This document shows positions 1 to 6,843 of a stretch of DNA of 64,000 nucleotides, piece after piece. The translations under genes and the position numbers were made by a program. How positions within the stretch are numbered: position 1 is the stretch's first letter; each line of letters starts with the position of its first letter. Source of the stretch: Corynebacterium spheniscorum (GTDB lineage Bacteria > Actinomycetota > Actinomycetes > Mycobacteriales > Mycobacteriaceae); assembly GCF_900113445.1 (NCBI RefSeq), contig NZ_FOPJ01000001.1, positions 284,177-348,176 of the forward strand, read 5' to 3'. The notes below the pieces were generated by a model that searched no databases, was not told the origin of the DNA, and was given only the letters and a program-made list of their open reading frames with translations.

Positions 1-110
1 GATTTCGACCCTGGGATGGACTGAACCCACCGCAGCGGTCCCCGCGCCTGGGGAGCCGCAAAGGGGGCAGCACTGGTCTTCTTTTGGGCACTCACGGCTC
101 CCATCATAGG
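1..110 (-). ncRNA. Candidate c-di-AMP (ydaO-yuaA) riboswitch, cut by window edge
   Basis: Read on the minus strand, this stretch contains a GCGCGGGGACC block, a short loop, then GGGTTCAGTCC and a CCCAGGGTCGAAA block. That order resembles the GGGGACC...GGGGTGAATCC core of actinobacterial ydaO-type elements, which usually sit in front of Rpf or NlpC/P60 wall hydrolase genes. The regulated gene would lie left of the window on the minus strand. The match is by eye only and the 3' part is missing, so this is tentative. Confidence 0.4.
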
Positions 111-191
111 AAACCCCGGCGAGCTACGTGCCTGAAGACCAAAAACTCCAACCCCCGCCCAAGCCCCAGAGGCCAACCCGAGGATCGGGTT

Positions 192-698
192 TTATTGAGC
201 CTGGAGGTCTGCGTAAGCCCCTTGAGAAAGCTTGACCAGGTCATCAGCGGCTAAGGCGATATCAAGGCCGCGGCGCCCACCGGAAACAAAAATCATCGGA
301 AAGTCCCGTGCCGAAGCATCCACAAAAGTTGGCAAGGGATTCTTCTGCCCCAACGGGGAAATCCCGCCAGGAATATAACCAGAAGAACGTTGGGCATCAG
401 CCGGATCCGCCATGGCAACCTTCGGCACACCCCATGCCTGAGCTGCTTTCTTCAAGGACAACCGCGCACTGACCGGCACACAACACACAGCAAGCTTCTT
501 CTTCCCCGCATCTATTACCAGGGTCTTGAAGATCTGCTCGGGAACAACGCCTTCCTCCGCTAGAGCTTCTGCCGCGTGTTGTCCGAAATGATCAGAGCCA
601 GCATCAAAGTGCCGCAGCTTATGCGGCACATTAGCTTCAACGAGGACTCTTACCGCTTGTGTGGGTGCGGCCGCGCGGCCGGACTTCTTCTTCGCCAT
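192..698 (-). CDS. ybaK: YbaK/EbsC-type aminoacyl-tRNA deacylase
   Basis: 168 residues, the usual YbaK length. Members of this family hydrolyse mischarged Cys-tRNA(Pro) in the cytoplasm as a proofreading step. The conserved core is visible: the FKTLVIDAG strand with its catalytic-type Lys, KLAVCCVPV, the SLKKAAQAWG helix, and SGYIPGGISPLGQK followed by the FVDASA and MIFVSGGRRGLDIAL segments. The ATG start gives a short Lys-rich N-terminus (MAKKKSGR) and nothing better lies upstream. It is transcribed leftward, toward the candidate riboswitch, and is separated by 600 bp from the divergent LGFP gene. Family assignment is firm; the exact tRNA substrate is inferred. Confidence 0.9.
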   Translation of the reverse strand: MAKKKSGRAAAPTQAVRVLVEANVPHKLRHFDAGSDHFGQHAAEALAEEGVVPEQIFKTLVIDAGKKKLAVCCVPVSARLSLKKAAQAWGVPKVAMADPADAQRSSGYIPGGISPLGQKNPLPTFVDASARDFPMIFVSGGRRGLDIALAADDLVKLSQGAYADLQAQ

Positions 699-1305
699 AA
701 GTAGCTATTCTGCCTGATTTGTATCGCTTCACTCGTCACCGAGGACTATTGGTTGTGGAGCGTCCTGACGAGCATCGCGCAAAATCCTGGTGCCATAACT
801 AAGCGGGTAATGGTCGCTGAGGGGAGTGTATAGAAAAGACATAGTGGGGGTCGGAGCTTAAATAATCATTTTTGAACGGGAGATTGGCGGAACCCCTTGG
901 GTGAAGAAAACTCTCAGGTACGAGAAACGAAACAATGTATTCGCTAGGTAGTACCATTGTCCGATTTTTTCAGTCAATCGAAATCATAGAGTATCTGCCA
1001 ATTGCTTAGAGATGAATATCTTGCTGAGCTGCATAAACAAGCTCAAAGTAGGGGATTGATTCATCTTTATTCCTCATCATGTCTCATGTTGTGGGGGTAG
1101 GAGTGTCCTCGAAGAGGATCAGTTTTCTTAGGTTTCTGGCCGGGATTTTACCTATTTGGGGGTAGGTAGTTTTGCAAAGCTATAGACGATACTCCTTTAC
1201 TCAGATACTCTTCAGTGGCCAGCCCACTAAAGCATCGAGCTTTTGGATGCTCATTGAACTACCCCCTGCCCGTATCCAAAATCGTTCATTTTAGGAACAA
1301 CCCCT
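699..1305. other. Intergenic region without a supported gene
   Basis: 607 bp between the divergent ybaK and LGFP genes. It is AT-richer than its flanks and no ORF with family features was seen. A short hairpin (GTCCTCGAAGAGGATC, about 1106-1121) is present. It presumably holds both promoters; I could not fix a -10/-35 pair with confidence. Confidence 0.5.
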
Positions 1306-2415
1306 ATGGGAAAACCGAAGCTTCTAGTGTGGGCTTCCGCATCAGTGTTGATGCTGTCGTTGGCGCCCCCTAGTTTTGCCCAGACCGGTGAAAGTCTCGC
1401 TGATCAAATGGCGTATGCGGAGCAAGTCTCACTTGCAGATCGCTATTCGTTGCAGGTTCAACCTGATGAAACTTTGAATTCACAGGAGCCAGGCTTCGAT
1501 AAAAACAATGTTGATAATCAGGCCGGTGTGAACTGGAACCCGACTTTAAAGCCGCAGGCCGAAATTATTCCGGGGAAGATGCGCTCTGACCGGGAAGAGA
1601 TCCCCGGCGGATTCACCAAGGAAGAAGCAGATCTAGCGGAGCTCCAGGAAGCGCAAGAGCAAGCTGCTGCACTTGGTGAAGGACCTTCACTTCGTTCGGC
1701 TGCCTCGCATTGCAGTACCTACTGGCCGAGTCCCTATCAGGTATGCGGTGCGATCAGAGAGAAATATGACTCTATGGGCGGCCCACGTAGCTTCCTGACG
1801 TGGCCGAAGTCAAACGAACTTGGTGTTCCGGATGGGGTTGGCCGACGCAACGAGTTTCTAAACGGCCACATCTACTGGCAACCGGATACTGGGGCCCATT
1901 CCGTGTCAACGCACTTTGCCACTGTGTGGGCACGTAACGGTTGGGAAGCCGGGCGTATGGGGTACCCCACCAGTGATGAATACGTTGCGGCCGATGGTGT
2001 TGGACGTCGTCAGGACTTCCAAGATTGGCACATTATGGGTTCTTTAGCCGGCATGGCAGCAATCGGCGGCGCGATTTTCGATAAGTGGGTGGAGCTCGGT
2101 GCAGAGTTGGGACCACTTAGTTATCCGCTCAATGACGAGACCGCCACAGCTGACGGAACCGGGCGGTACAACAACTTCCTCGGTGGCGTGATTTTCTGGC
2201 ACCCTCAGTACGGCGCACATGACGTCAGCGGTGTCCCCCTACTCATCTGGTCTAAGAGTGGCTATGAACAGGGCCAATGGGGATATCCGACTTCCTCTGC
2301 AGCTCACCGTGATGACTATCCCATTGCTACGTACCAAGAATTCTCAAAAAGCCGATGGACGTCACCGCAGAAATTGCTGATACCGGTGACACTCTTGTCG
2401 ACGGCAAGCCCATAA
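1306..2415 (+). CDS. Secreted LGFP-repeat protein, N-terminal part of a frameshifted LGFP-phospholipase A2
   Basis: 369 residues in this frame. Residues 1-25 are a Sec signal peptide (KPK, hydrophobic core, cleavage near SFA|Q). After an acidic linker, about residues 130-345 hold tandem LGFP repeats (PF08310), visible as recurring LTWPKSNE, DGVGRRN.F..GHIYW, GRMGYPTSDE and LSYPLNDE motifs. LGFP repeats are typical of corynebacterial and mycobacterial exported proteins and are thought to anchor to the wall. The last LGFP unit runs into an out-of-frame tail (SRWTSPQKLLIPVTLLSTASP), while the logical continuation lies in frame 3 from about 2346. The shift point is an A5 run at 2346-2350. Either the gene is broken, the run is a sequencing error, or the ribosome shifts by -1. 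Confidence 0.85.
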   Translation: MGKPKLLVWASASVLMLSLAPPSFAQTGESLADQMAYAEQVSLADRYSLQVQPDETLNSQEPGFDKNNVDNQAGVNWNPTLKPQAEIIPGKMRSDREEIPGGFTKEEADLAELQEAQEQAAALGEGPSLRSAASHCSTYWPSPYQVCGAIREKYDSMGGPRSFLTWPKSNELGVPDGVGRRNEFLNGHIYWQPDTGAHSVSTHFATVWARNGWEAGRMGYPTSDEYVAADGVGRRQDFQDWHIMGSLAGMAAIGGAIFDKWVELGAELGPLSYPLNDETATADGTGRYNNFLGGVIFWHPQYGAHDVSGVPLLIWSKSGYEQGQWGYPTSSAAHRDDYPIATYQEFSKSRWTSPQKLLIPVTLLSTASP

Positions 2416-2909
2416 GCAACTTCCTGCTCGATGTAATAGAAACGCATGGTATTTCCATTGCAGATGATGACGCTGGCCAAGCTTCCTTGAGGGATGGGCT
2501 TCAACGATTGAAGCACACTCAGCTAGCAGCTTCTGAATGCCCACTTCCAGATTCCACCACCCCAGACTATGGCGGCATCTCTATTCCTGCGCATTACGAC
2601 TACTGGGCTTGCCAGTCCGGTTATAAGCATCGCGAACACTACGCTCGCCATGATTTCTGCACTAAGTCTCCGGATGCAGTGTTTCTGGGTGGAACTAAGG
2701 CGAACTTCAGGGGTGCATGTGCAAGGCATGACCTATGCATGGATGCCAGCCCGGGGAAATACGGTGGTTGTAACCGCAAATTGCACGAAGACATGGAAAC
2801 CATCTGTACAGACCGCTATGCAGCGTATGACGTCGCGCGCTATAAGTGCCGGGACCTCAGGGATACGTACTGGGTGGTTGTGACTGGGACGCACCTGGGA
2901 CAACTCTAG
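2355..2909 (+). CDS. Phospholipase A2 domain, C-terminal part of the frameshifted LGFP protein
   Basis: Reading frame 3 from the A5 run continues LKKPMDVTAEIADTGDTLVDGKPI, then a linker and a prokaryotic phospholipase A2-like domain (PF09056 type): cysteines in DFC, GACARHDLC, GGCNRKLH, TIC and YKC, with the His-Asp pair of CARHDLC as the expected catalytic dyad. No signal peptide or good ribosome site precedes the ATG at 2355, so it is unlikely to start its own protein. Joined to the upstream ORF it would give a secreted protein of about 534 residues: signal, LGFP repeats, PLA2. Domain identity is good; whether active enzyme is made is unknown. Confidence 0.75.
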   Translation: MDVTAEIADTGDTLVDGKPISNFLLDVIETHGISIADDDAGQASLRDGLQRLKHTQLAASECPLPDSTTPDYGGISIPAHYDYWACQSGYKHREHYARHDFCTKSPDAVFLGGTKANFRGACARHDLCMDASPGKYGGCNRKLHEDMETICTDRYAAYDVARYKCRDLRDTYWVVVTGTHLGQL

Positions 2910-2950
2910 TTCTCCTACGACTCCGCCCTTCTACAGTTAGGACTTTGAAC

Positions 2951-3502
2951 ATGCTCTCCACCTTCCGCTGGCAGGATTTCTTAAGCGGCACAGTTTTACT
3001 GACCTTTTTGCCCGTCGCGGTGGCCTTATTCATCTTCTTGAAATCCACGAAGCGGATGGATAAGAAAGCCAATGGCACTGAAACCATCGACAATCCCCTT
3101 AAATTAGGTGCCTTGGCTTTCCTTTGGGGATTCATCTGTGCGGCAGTTTGGTTTACTTGGAGTCCCAACTCTGGTTTCGATCTTCGGGACTTCCTAACGT
3201 ATGGGGCATATGTTGACTATGCCTACTGGCAGGGTGCCGGCTGCGCTGTCATGGTGATCCTCGGCGATCTTTTCCTCATCTGGAAACAGCAAGCGAAATA
3301 TTCTGCCGCAGTACTCGCTGCGCTGCTCATTGCCTGTGGCTTTGCAACCGCCTTTTCCTTCGCATCCTCCTTTGGGGTGGCATCCCAAGACGGTATCGGA
3401 GCCGGGCTTTCGCTTATCGGTATCAGCATTGTCCTACTGGTCATTAACATGGTGCTGGCTTCCATCCGCAGTATCGGGGGGAATAAAGCATCGCATAGCT
3501 AA
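2951..3502 (+). CDS. Integral membrane protein, function unknown
   Basis: 183 residues from the ATG at 2951; the open frame extends further upstream into the PLA2 ORF, but that extension is out of frame with it and has no membrane character. About five hydrophobic segments are visible (TVLLTFLPVAVALFIFL, LGALAFLWGFICAAVWF, GAGCAVMVILGDLFLIW, AAVLAALLIACGFATAF, SLIGISIVLLVINMVLA). It begins 42 bp after the phospholipase part on the same strand, so the two may be cotranscribed. I recognise no family. A role as partner or immunity-like protein for the phospholipase is only a guess from position. Confidence 0.75.
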   Translation: MLSTFRWQDFLSGTVLLTFLPVAVALFIFLKSTKRMDKKANGTETIDNPLKLGALAFLWGFICAAVWFTWSPNSGFDLRDFLTYGAYVDYAYWQGAGCAVMVILGDLFLIWKQQAKYSAAVLAALLIACGFATAFSFASSFGVASQDGIGAGLSLIGISIVLLVINMVLASIRSIGGNKASHS

Positions 3503-3529
3503 ACCGCCTCGCCGCGACTCCAGCTTCCA

Positions 3530-3557
3530 CCCAAAGCCCACACCCCAAAGCCCACAC
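3530..3557. repeat. 14-bp tandem duplication
   Basis: The unit CCCAAAGCCCACAC occurs twice head to tail in the short gap before sigH, followed by a partial third copy (CCCCAC). Confidence 0.8.
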
Positions 3558-3647
3558 CCCACCTGATCATCCCCGCACCCCACTTCAGTAGAATAAGCTC
3601 ACATTCTTTCTCCATCTCAACACCATAAAAGGGGGTTGTGAGCACCT

Positions 3648-4271
3648 ATGGCGGATGTTGATCTCGCCCAACGCTTCGAAGCTGAAGCGTTGCCCCTGCT
3701 CGACCAGCTCTATGGTGGTGCGCTGCGGATGACCCGCAACCCCACCGATGCGGAAGACTTGGTGCAAGAAACCTACATCAAGGCCTTTCAAGCCTTCGAT
3801 AGTTTCAAGCCCGGCACCAACCTCAAAGCCTGGCTCTACCGCATCATGACCAACACCTACATCAACCACTACCGGAAGAAGCAGCGCCGCCCAGCCCAAA
3901 CTTCTGCTGAGGACATCACCGACCACCAGCTGTACACCACCAGCTCCCATGACTCCACGGGCCTGCAATCCGCAGAAGTTGAGGCCCTCAAACGCCTGCC
4001 AGATCAGCAAATCGCCGATGCCATGAACCAGCTCAGCGAAGACTATCGCATGGTGGTGTACTACGCCGATGTCGAAGGCCTCGCCTATAAAGAGATCGCC
4101 GAAATCATGGACACCCCCTTAGGCACGGTCATGAGTCGCCTGCACCGGGGAAGAAAACAGCTCCGCGAGTTGTTGAAGGAGGTAGCCCGCGAGCACGGTA
4201 TTGGCCGCGAGCCTTCCGAGGAAGAACCAGAAAAACCCGATTTAGCTGGGAAGAAGGTGGAGAAGAAGTGA
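3648..4271 (+). CDS. sigH: ECF sigma factor SigH (SigR type)
   Basis: 207 residues. Region 2 is clear ([27 protein letters not shown]...[19 protein letters not shown]) and region 4 follows ([44 protein letters not shown]). SigH/SigR directs RNA polymerase to heat and disulfide-stress genes such as thioredoxin, mycothiol recycling, clp and suf functions. Identity rests on sequence and on the adjacent anti-sigma gene, which overlaps it by 4 bp, and the nearby WhiB1-type gene, the same order as in Mycobacterium and C. glutamicum. A charged C-terminal extension ([17 protein letters not shown]) follows region 4. Regulation is expected through the partner RshA and autoregulation. Confidence 0.95.
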   Translation: MADVDLAQRFEAEALPLLDQLYGGALRMTRNPTDAEDLVQETYIKAFQAFDSFKPGTNLKAWLYRIMTNTYINHYRKKQRRPAQTSAEDITDHQLYTTSSHDSTGLQSAEVEALKRLPDQQIADAMNQLSEDYRMVVYYADVEGLAYKEIAEIMDTPLGTVMSRLHRGRKQLRELLKEVAREHGIGREPSEEEPEKPDLAGKKVEKK

Positions 4272-4519
4272 GCACCCCCCAACACCCGGATGAGCTTGCC
4301 GAAATCTACGCACTACTCCTGGAATTACTCGACGAGCGCCAACCCGAGCCCCGCTGCGCCGAACTTCGCGCCCGCATCGAGCAATACCCCGAGCTCTACC
4401 ACCAACTCTGCTGCGAAGAACAGATCCGCGAGCTCCTGCATCGCTGCTGCTGCCAGCCCGCCCCGGTAACGCTGCGCCAAAAAATCACCATGTCTATCCG
4501 CGTCACTCGCGAATACTAA
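4268..4519 (+). CDS. rshA: Anti-sigma factor RshA (mycothiol-system type)
   Basis: 83 residues from a GTG that overlaps the sigH stop, implying translational coupling. RshA binds SigH in the cytoplasm and releases it on thiol oxidation. The family signature C-terminus is present ([23 protein letters not shown]). The expected zinc motif H-x3-C-x2-C, which should fall at residues 36-43, reads RIEQYPEL: Arg, Tyr and Leu replace His, Cys and Cys. Remaining cysteines are at 30, 48-49 and 60-62. The motif comparison is from memory of the family pattern, not an alignment. Position and C-terminus make the identity secure; the sensing chemistry may differ. Confidence 0.9.
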   Translation: MSTPQHPDELAEIYALLLELLDERQPEPRCAELRARIEQYPELYHQLCCEEQIRELLHRCCCQPAPVTLRQKITMSIRVTREY

Positions 4520-4524
4520 AAACT

Positions 4525-4549
4525 AGGCCACCTTCCGAGGTGGCCTTTG
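4525..4549 (+). terminator. Rho-independent terminator after rshA
   Basis: Perfect 8-bp stem AGGCCACC / GGTGGCCT with a 6-nt loop, followed by TTTGT, just after the rshA stop codon. Confidence 0.85.
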
Positions 4550-5192
4550 TGCTTTCCTCGAGATCCGCCTCCTGCCGCGTTTCACAACAGAAACGCATAT
4601 GCGCGGGCTCAGCTTTGCCACGCCTGCCTCCCCTTGAAGGTGAGTAGAGAAATAGTGTCCGCGTTGTTTTCGGGGCTAATCGCTGTTGAGCACTAGCTAT
4701 AGTCGCGATAAATGATCCCCACAGCACCCCTTCCTTTTACCCTCACCCCACACCGTTATTTGGTACCCCTACGGTCGGCAGGAGCTGAGAGGGCGCGCAC
4801 GGATCCGGGGGCAGCCACGCCTGACTCTATGAGCGTCTCATGGCAGATGGGTTAATCCTGGTTTCTGTATTTCATTTCCATTAGTGTCAGTGCGTTTATC
4901 GCCGATAGGGCGAGGCGCTTCACGGTCAAGGACTCAGCTAGGTCCATAAAGGCGCGTGTTTCGACTAGGAGACAATCCACCCAATCGCGAGTCACCGGGG
5001 CCTGTCCCGAGGCGAGCGCGTCACCTTTCACATCGGGCTTAAACCTTCCGGATGCCTAGAAAGATACTCCCCGCCGCGATCGCCTTCTTAGTCTCAGGCG
5101 CTTGAGCTCCGCTGGCCCGGGCTTCCGGGACCGTGGAGTCGGCGTGACGACCTACGAGTCTGTCCTGGTCAGCAACGGGTTAAAGATGGAAA
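4550..5192. other. Gene-poor stretch, probable remnants
   Basis: 640 bp with no convincing gene. A plus-strand start at 5053 encodes a signal-like MPRKILPAAIAFLVSGA and then meets TGA exactly where a lipobox Cys (TGT/TGC) would fit. A minus-strand open frame at 4852-5031 is described separately. The stretch may be decayed coding DNA, but nothing is identifiable. Confidence 0.4.
4852..5031 (-). CDS. Possible small ORF, unknown
   Basis: 59 codons from a GTG to TAA, reading VKGDALASG...TRDWVDCLLVETRAF...LTLMEMKYRNQD. The composition is protein-like with amphipathic helical character in the second half. In-frame TAG lies a few codons upstream, and no clear ribosome site was found. It could be the tail of a decayed gene. 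I do not recognise it. Confidence 0.25.
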   Translation of the reverse strand: MKGDALASGQAPVTRDWVDCLLVETRAFMDLAESLTVKRLALSAINALTLMEMKYRNQD

Positions 5193-5193
5193 A

Positions 5194-5223
5194 TCCCCCA
5201 TCGACAGTGTTTGTCGAAGGGGG
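5194..5223 (-). terminator. Terminator of the bL37 gene
   Basis: On the minus strand CCCCCTTCGACA pairs with TGTCGATGGGGG (one mismatch) around a 5-nt loop and is followed by ATTTTCC, 22 bp beyond the bL37 stop codon. Confidence 0.8.
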
Positions 5224-5245
5224 AAAGAAGTTGCCTCAATAAGGT

Positions 5246-5320
5246 TTAGGAATTGGGGCGCTTACCGTGGTTAGCAGACTTCTTGCGACGATCCTTGCGC
5301 TTGCGGCCACGCTTGCTCAT
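5246..5320 (-). CDS. Ribosomal protein bL37 (24-residue actinobacterial subunit)
   Basis: A 24-codon gene: MSKRGRKRKDRRKK at the N-terminus, then SANHGKRPNS and TAA. It is almost entirely Lys/Arg and ends in the NHGKRPN signature that I recall for bL37, a small protein found in mycobacterial 50S subunits. A strong AAGGAG lies 9 nt before the ATG, and a terminator follows, so it is a monocistronic gene of its own. It is convergent with rshA and codirectional with whcE downstream of it. Too short for ordinary gene finders, but start, ribosome site, sequence and terminator all agree. Confidence 0.85.
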   Translation of the reverse strand: MSKRGRKRKDRRKKSANHGKRPNS

Positions 5321-5523
5321 ATCGGAGTTCTCCTTGATGCATAGAAAAGGGGGTTGATCAACGGGAACCACTCTATCTGGTTGCCTTCAGGTCCAGGAAA
5401 TTACCCCGGACCTTCCGATGAACAACCCCGCCTAAATAAGGAGGCACAAGGCCTACTATATGGGGGGGTGTGTGAGAGTTGCGTCGAAAGACTAGAAGCT
5501 GGTGGAAAAGAAAGCAGCAGTTA

Positions 5524-5784
5524 CTAGACGGTCACGCGGGCACGACCACGGCTGCGGTTCTTGCGACGCTTCAGAGCACGACGCTCATCTTCGCTCATGC
5601 CGCCCCACACACCAGCATCCTGGCCGGTTTCTAGGGCCCAGCGTAGGCACTGGGAAGTAACGGGGCAGCGGTTACATACAACTTTGGCCTTAGCAATCTG
5701 GGCTAGGGCAGGGCCGGAGTTACCGACGGGGAAGAACAGCTCGGGGTCTTCATCGCGGCAAACAGCTTCATGACGCCAATCCAT
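5524..5784 (-). CDS. whcE: WhiB-family Fe-S regulator, WhiB1/WhcE type
   Basis: 86 residues. WhiB proteins bind a [4Fe-4S] cluster through four cysteines and act with the housekeeping sigma factor on transcription. Visible here: Cys9, Cys37, Cys40, Cys46 (CRDEDPELFFP, VCNRCPVTSQCL), the GVWGGMSEDERR turn, and a basic tail KRRKNRSRGRAR for DNA contact. An AAGGAG precedes the ATG. The place beside sigH-rshA matches C. glutamicum whcE and mycobacterial whiB1. WhcE in C. glutamicum is linked to heat and oxidative stress; here that role is inferred from orthology. Confidence 0.92.
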   Translation of the reverse strand: MDWRHEAVCRDEDPELFFPVGNSGPALAQIAKAKVVCNRCPVTSQCLRWALETGQDAGVWGGMSEDERRALKRRKNRSRGRARVTV

Positions 5785-6387
5785 AATGGGGTATCTCCTT
5801 CACGCATCTCACTGCGGTATAAAAATTTTGAACTTAGATAAGTGCTCGGGGTTTCGGTGTGTTTTCCTTCAGCGCACGCTGCTCACGCGTCGACGTGGGC
5901 TAAGCACGTAGGACGCGCGGGGGTAGTGCATAGTTCAGGGGCAAAGCAGTTGTCGGCGGGGTGGCAACACAATCTGAGAAAAATCCTCAATGTTGCATAA
6001 GGGAGCAGAACTCCCTTAGATCCCGAGCACCTGCCTCAACTCATTGCTGCGCTAAGGGCTCCGGAAGGAAAGCACACACGGGGAATGAGGGCATGGTTTT
6101 CACCGCGGCGCTCATCCCGGGGTACTTGGGCATCATGACACGTTAGAGAAGCAATATCTAGGGTTTAACCCCTAAGTGTGTGAGAACTCACATATTCTAG
6201 ACTGAATCTCTCATACTTTCGGATGATTTATTGCCCTAAGGGCTGTGACTCTTTGTGGCTCGCGTGGCATGTGAACAGCGCAAACGATCCAAAGGAAGTG
6301 AGTGTGACCTAAGTAGTTAGGTCAAATTAACAATCGAACCTTGCCCCTAACAGGGGAGCCAACCAAGAAAGGTTAGACTTAGTCAGC
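5785..6387. other. Divergent intergenic region between whcE and a membrane protein gene
   Basis: 603 bp without a supported gene. On the minus strand, TTTTTATACC about 35 bp before the whcE start is a plausible -10. A perfect palindrome at 6179-6192 lies ahead of the rightward gene. Small open frames here lack protein character. Confidence 0.5.
6179..6192. promoter_or_regulatory. Candidate operator, 14-bp palindrome
   Basis: TGTGAG-AA-CTCACA, a perfect palindrome followed at once by TATTCTAGACT, which contains a plausible -10. The arms look like GlxR/CRP half-sites, but the spacing between TGTGA and TCACA is 4, not the usual 6, so it may belong to another regulator. Confidence 0.4.
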
Positions 6388-6843
6388 GTGAGCCAAGAAC
6401 ACCAACCCAGAACTAGCGCCCCCGATGTCGATAACCTCATGCCCGCCTCCATCCGCTGGGCCGGAATCATTGCCATCATCCAATCCGTCATCGGACTCGG
6501 CTACGCCGTGTTGTTGATTATCCGCCAACTCCAAGGCAAACATGACCCCTCCTTGGTAGCCGATGCGGAAAACTCCAATATCGGTTGGGTAGGTTATGGC
6601 ACCGCCCTTTTCTTCATCATTATTTTCGGTGCCGTCATCCTCGCCGCCATTAATATGATGCGCGGCCGCAAGTGGGGCAGAGGCCCAGTAGCGATGCTCC
6701 AAATGATTCTGCTGCTGATCTCCTGGTTCATGTTCCAGGGCGGGGCCATCCCACTAGCGGTAGCCACCGGACTTAGCTCACTTTTGGGCTTAATCTTCCT
6801 CTTCAACCCCCGCGCTATCGCATGGGTCGCCGACCACTACTAG
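6388..6843 (+). CDS. Four-TM membrane protein, unknown
   Basis: 151 residues from a GTG. After a polar N-terminus there are four hydrophobic segments: WAGIIAIIQSVIGLGYAVLLII, YGTALFFIIIFGAVILAAINMM, GPVAMLQMILLLISWFMFQGG and IPLAVATGLSSLLGLIFLF. The size and layout match small actinobacterial membrane proteins encoded beside the Rv3212-type gene. Its stop overlaps the convergent neighbour by 4 bp. No catalytic motif is visible and no function can be given. Confidence 0.8.
   Translation: MSQEHQPRTSAPDVDNLMPASIRWAGIIAIIQSVIGLGYAVLLIIRQLQGKHDPSLVADAENSNIGWVGYGTALFFIIIFGAVILAAINMMRGRKWGRGPVAMLQMILLLISWFMFQGGAIPLAVATGLSSLLGLIFLFNPRAIAWVADHY

Noticed and set aside
6179..6192. GlxR/CRP binding site
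   Set aside because: Half-sites fit but the central spacing is 4 instead of 6; kept only as a generic palindrome.
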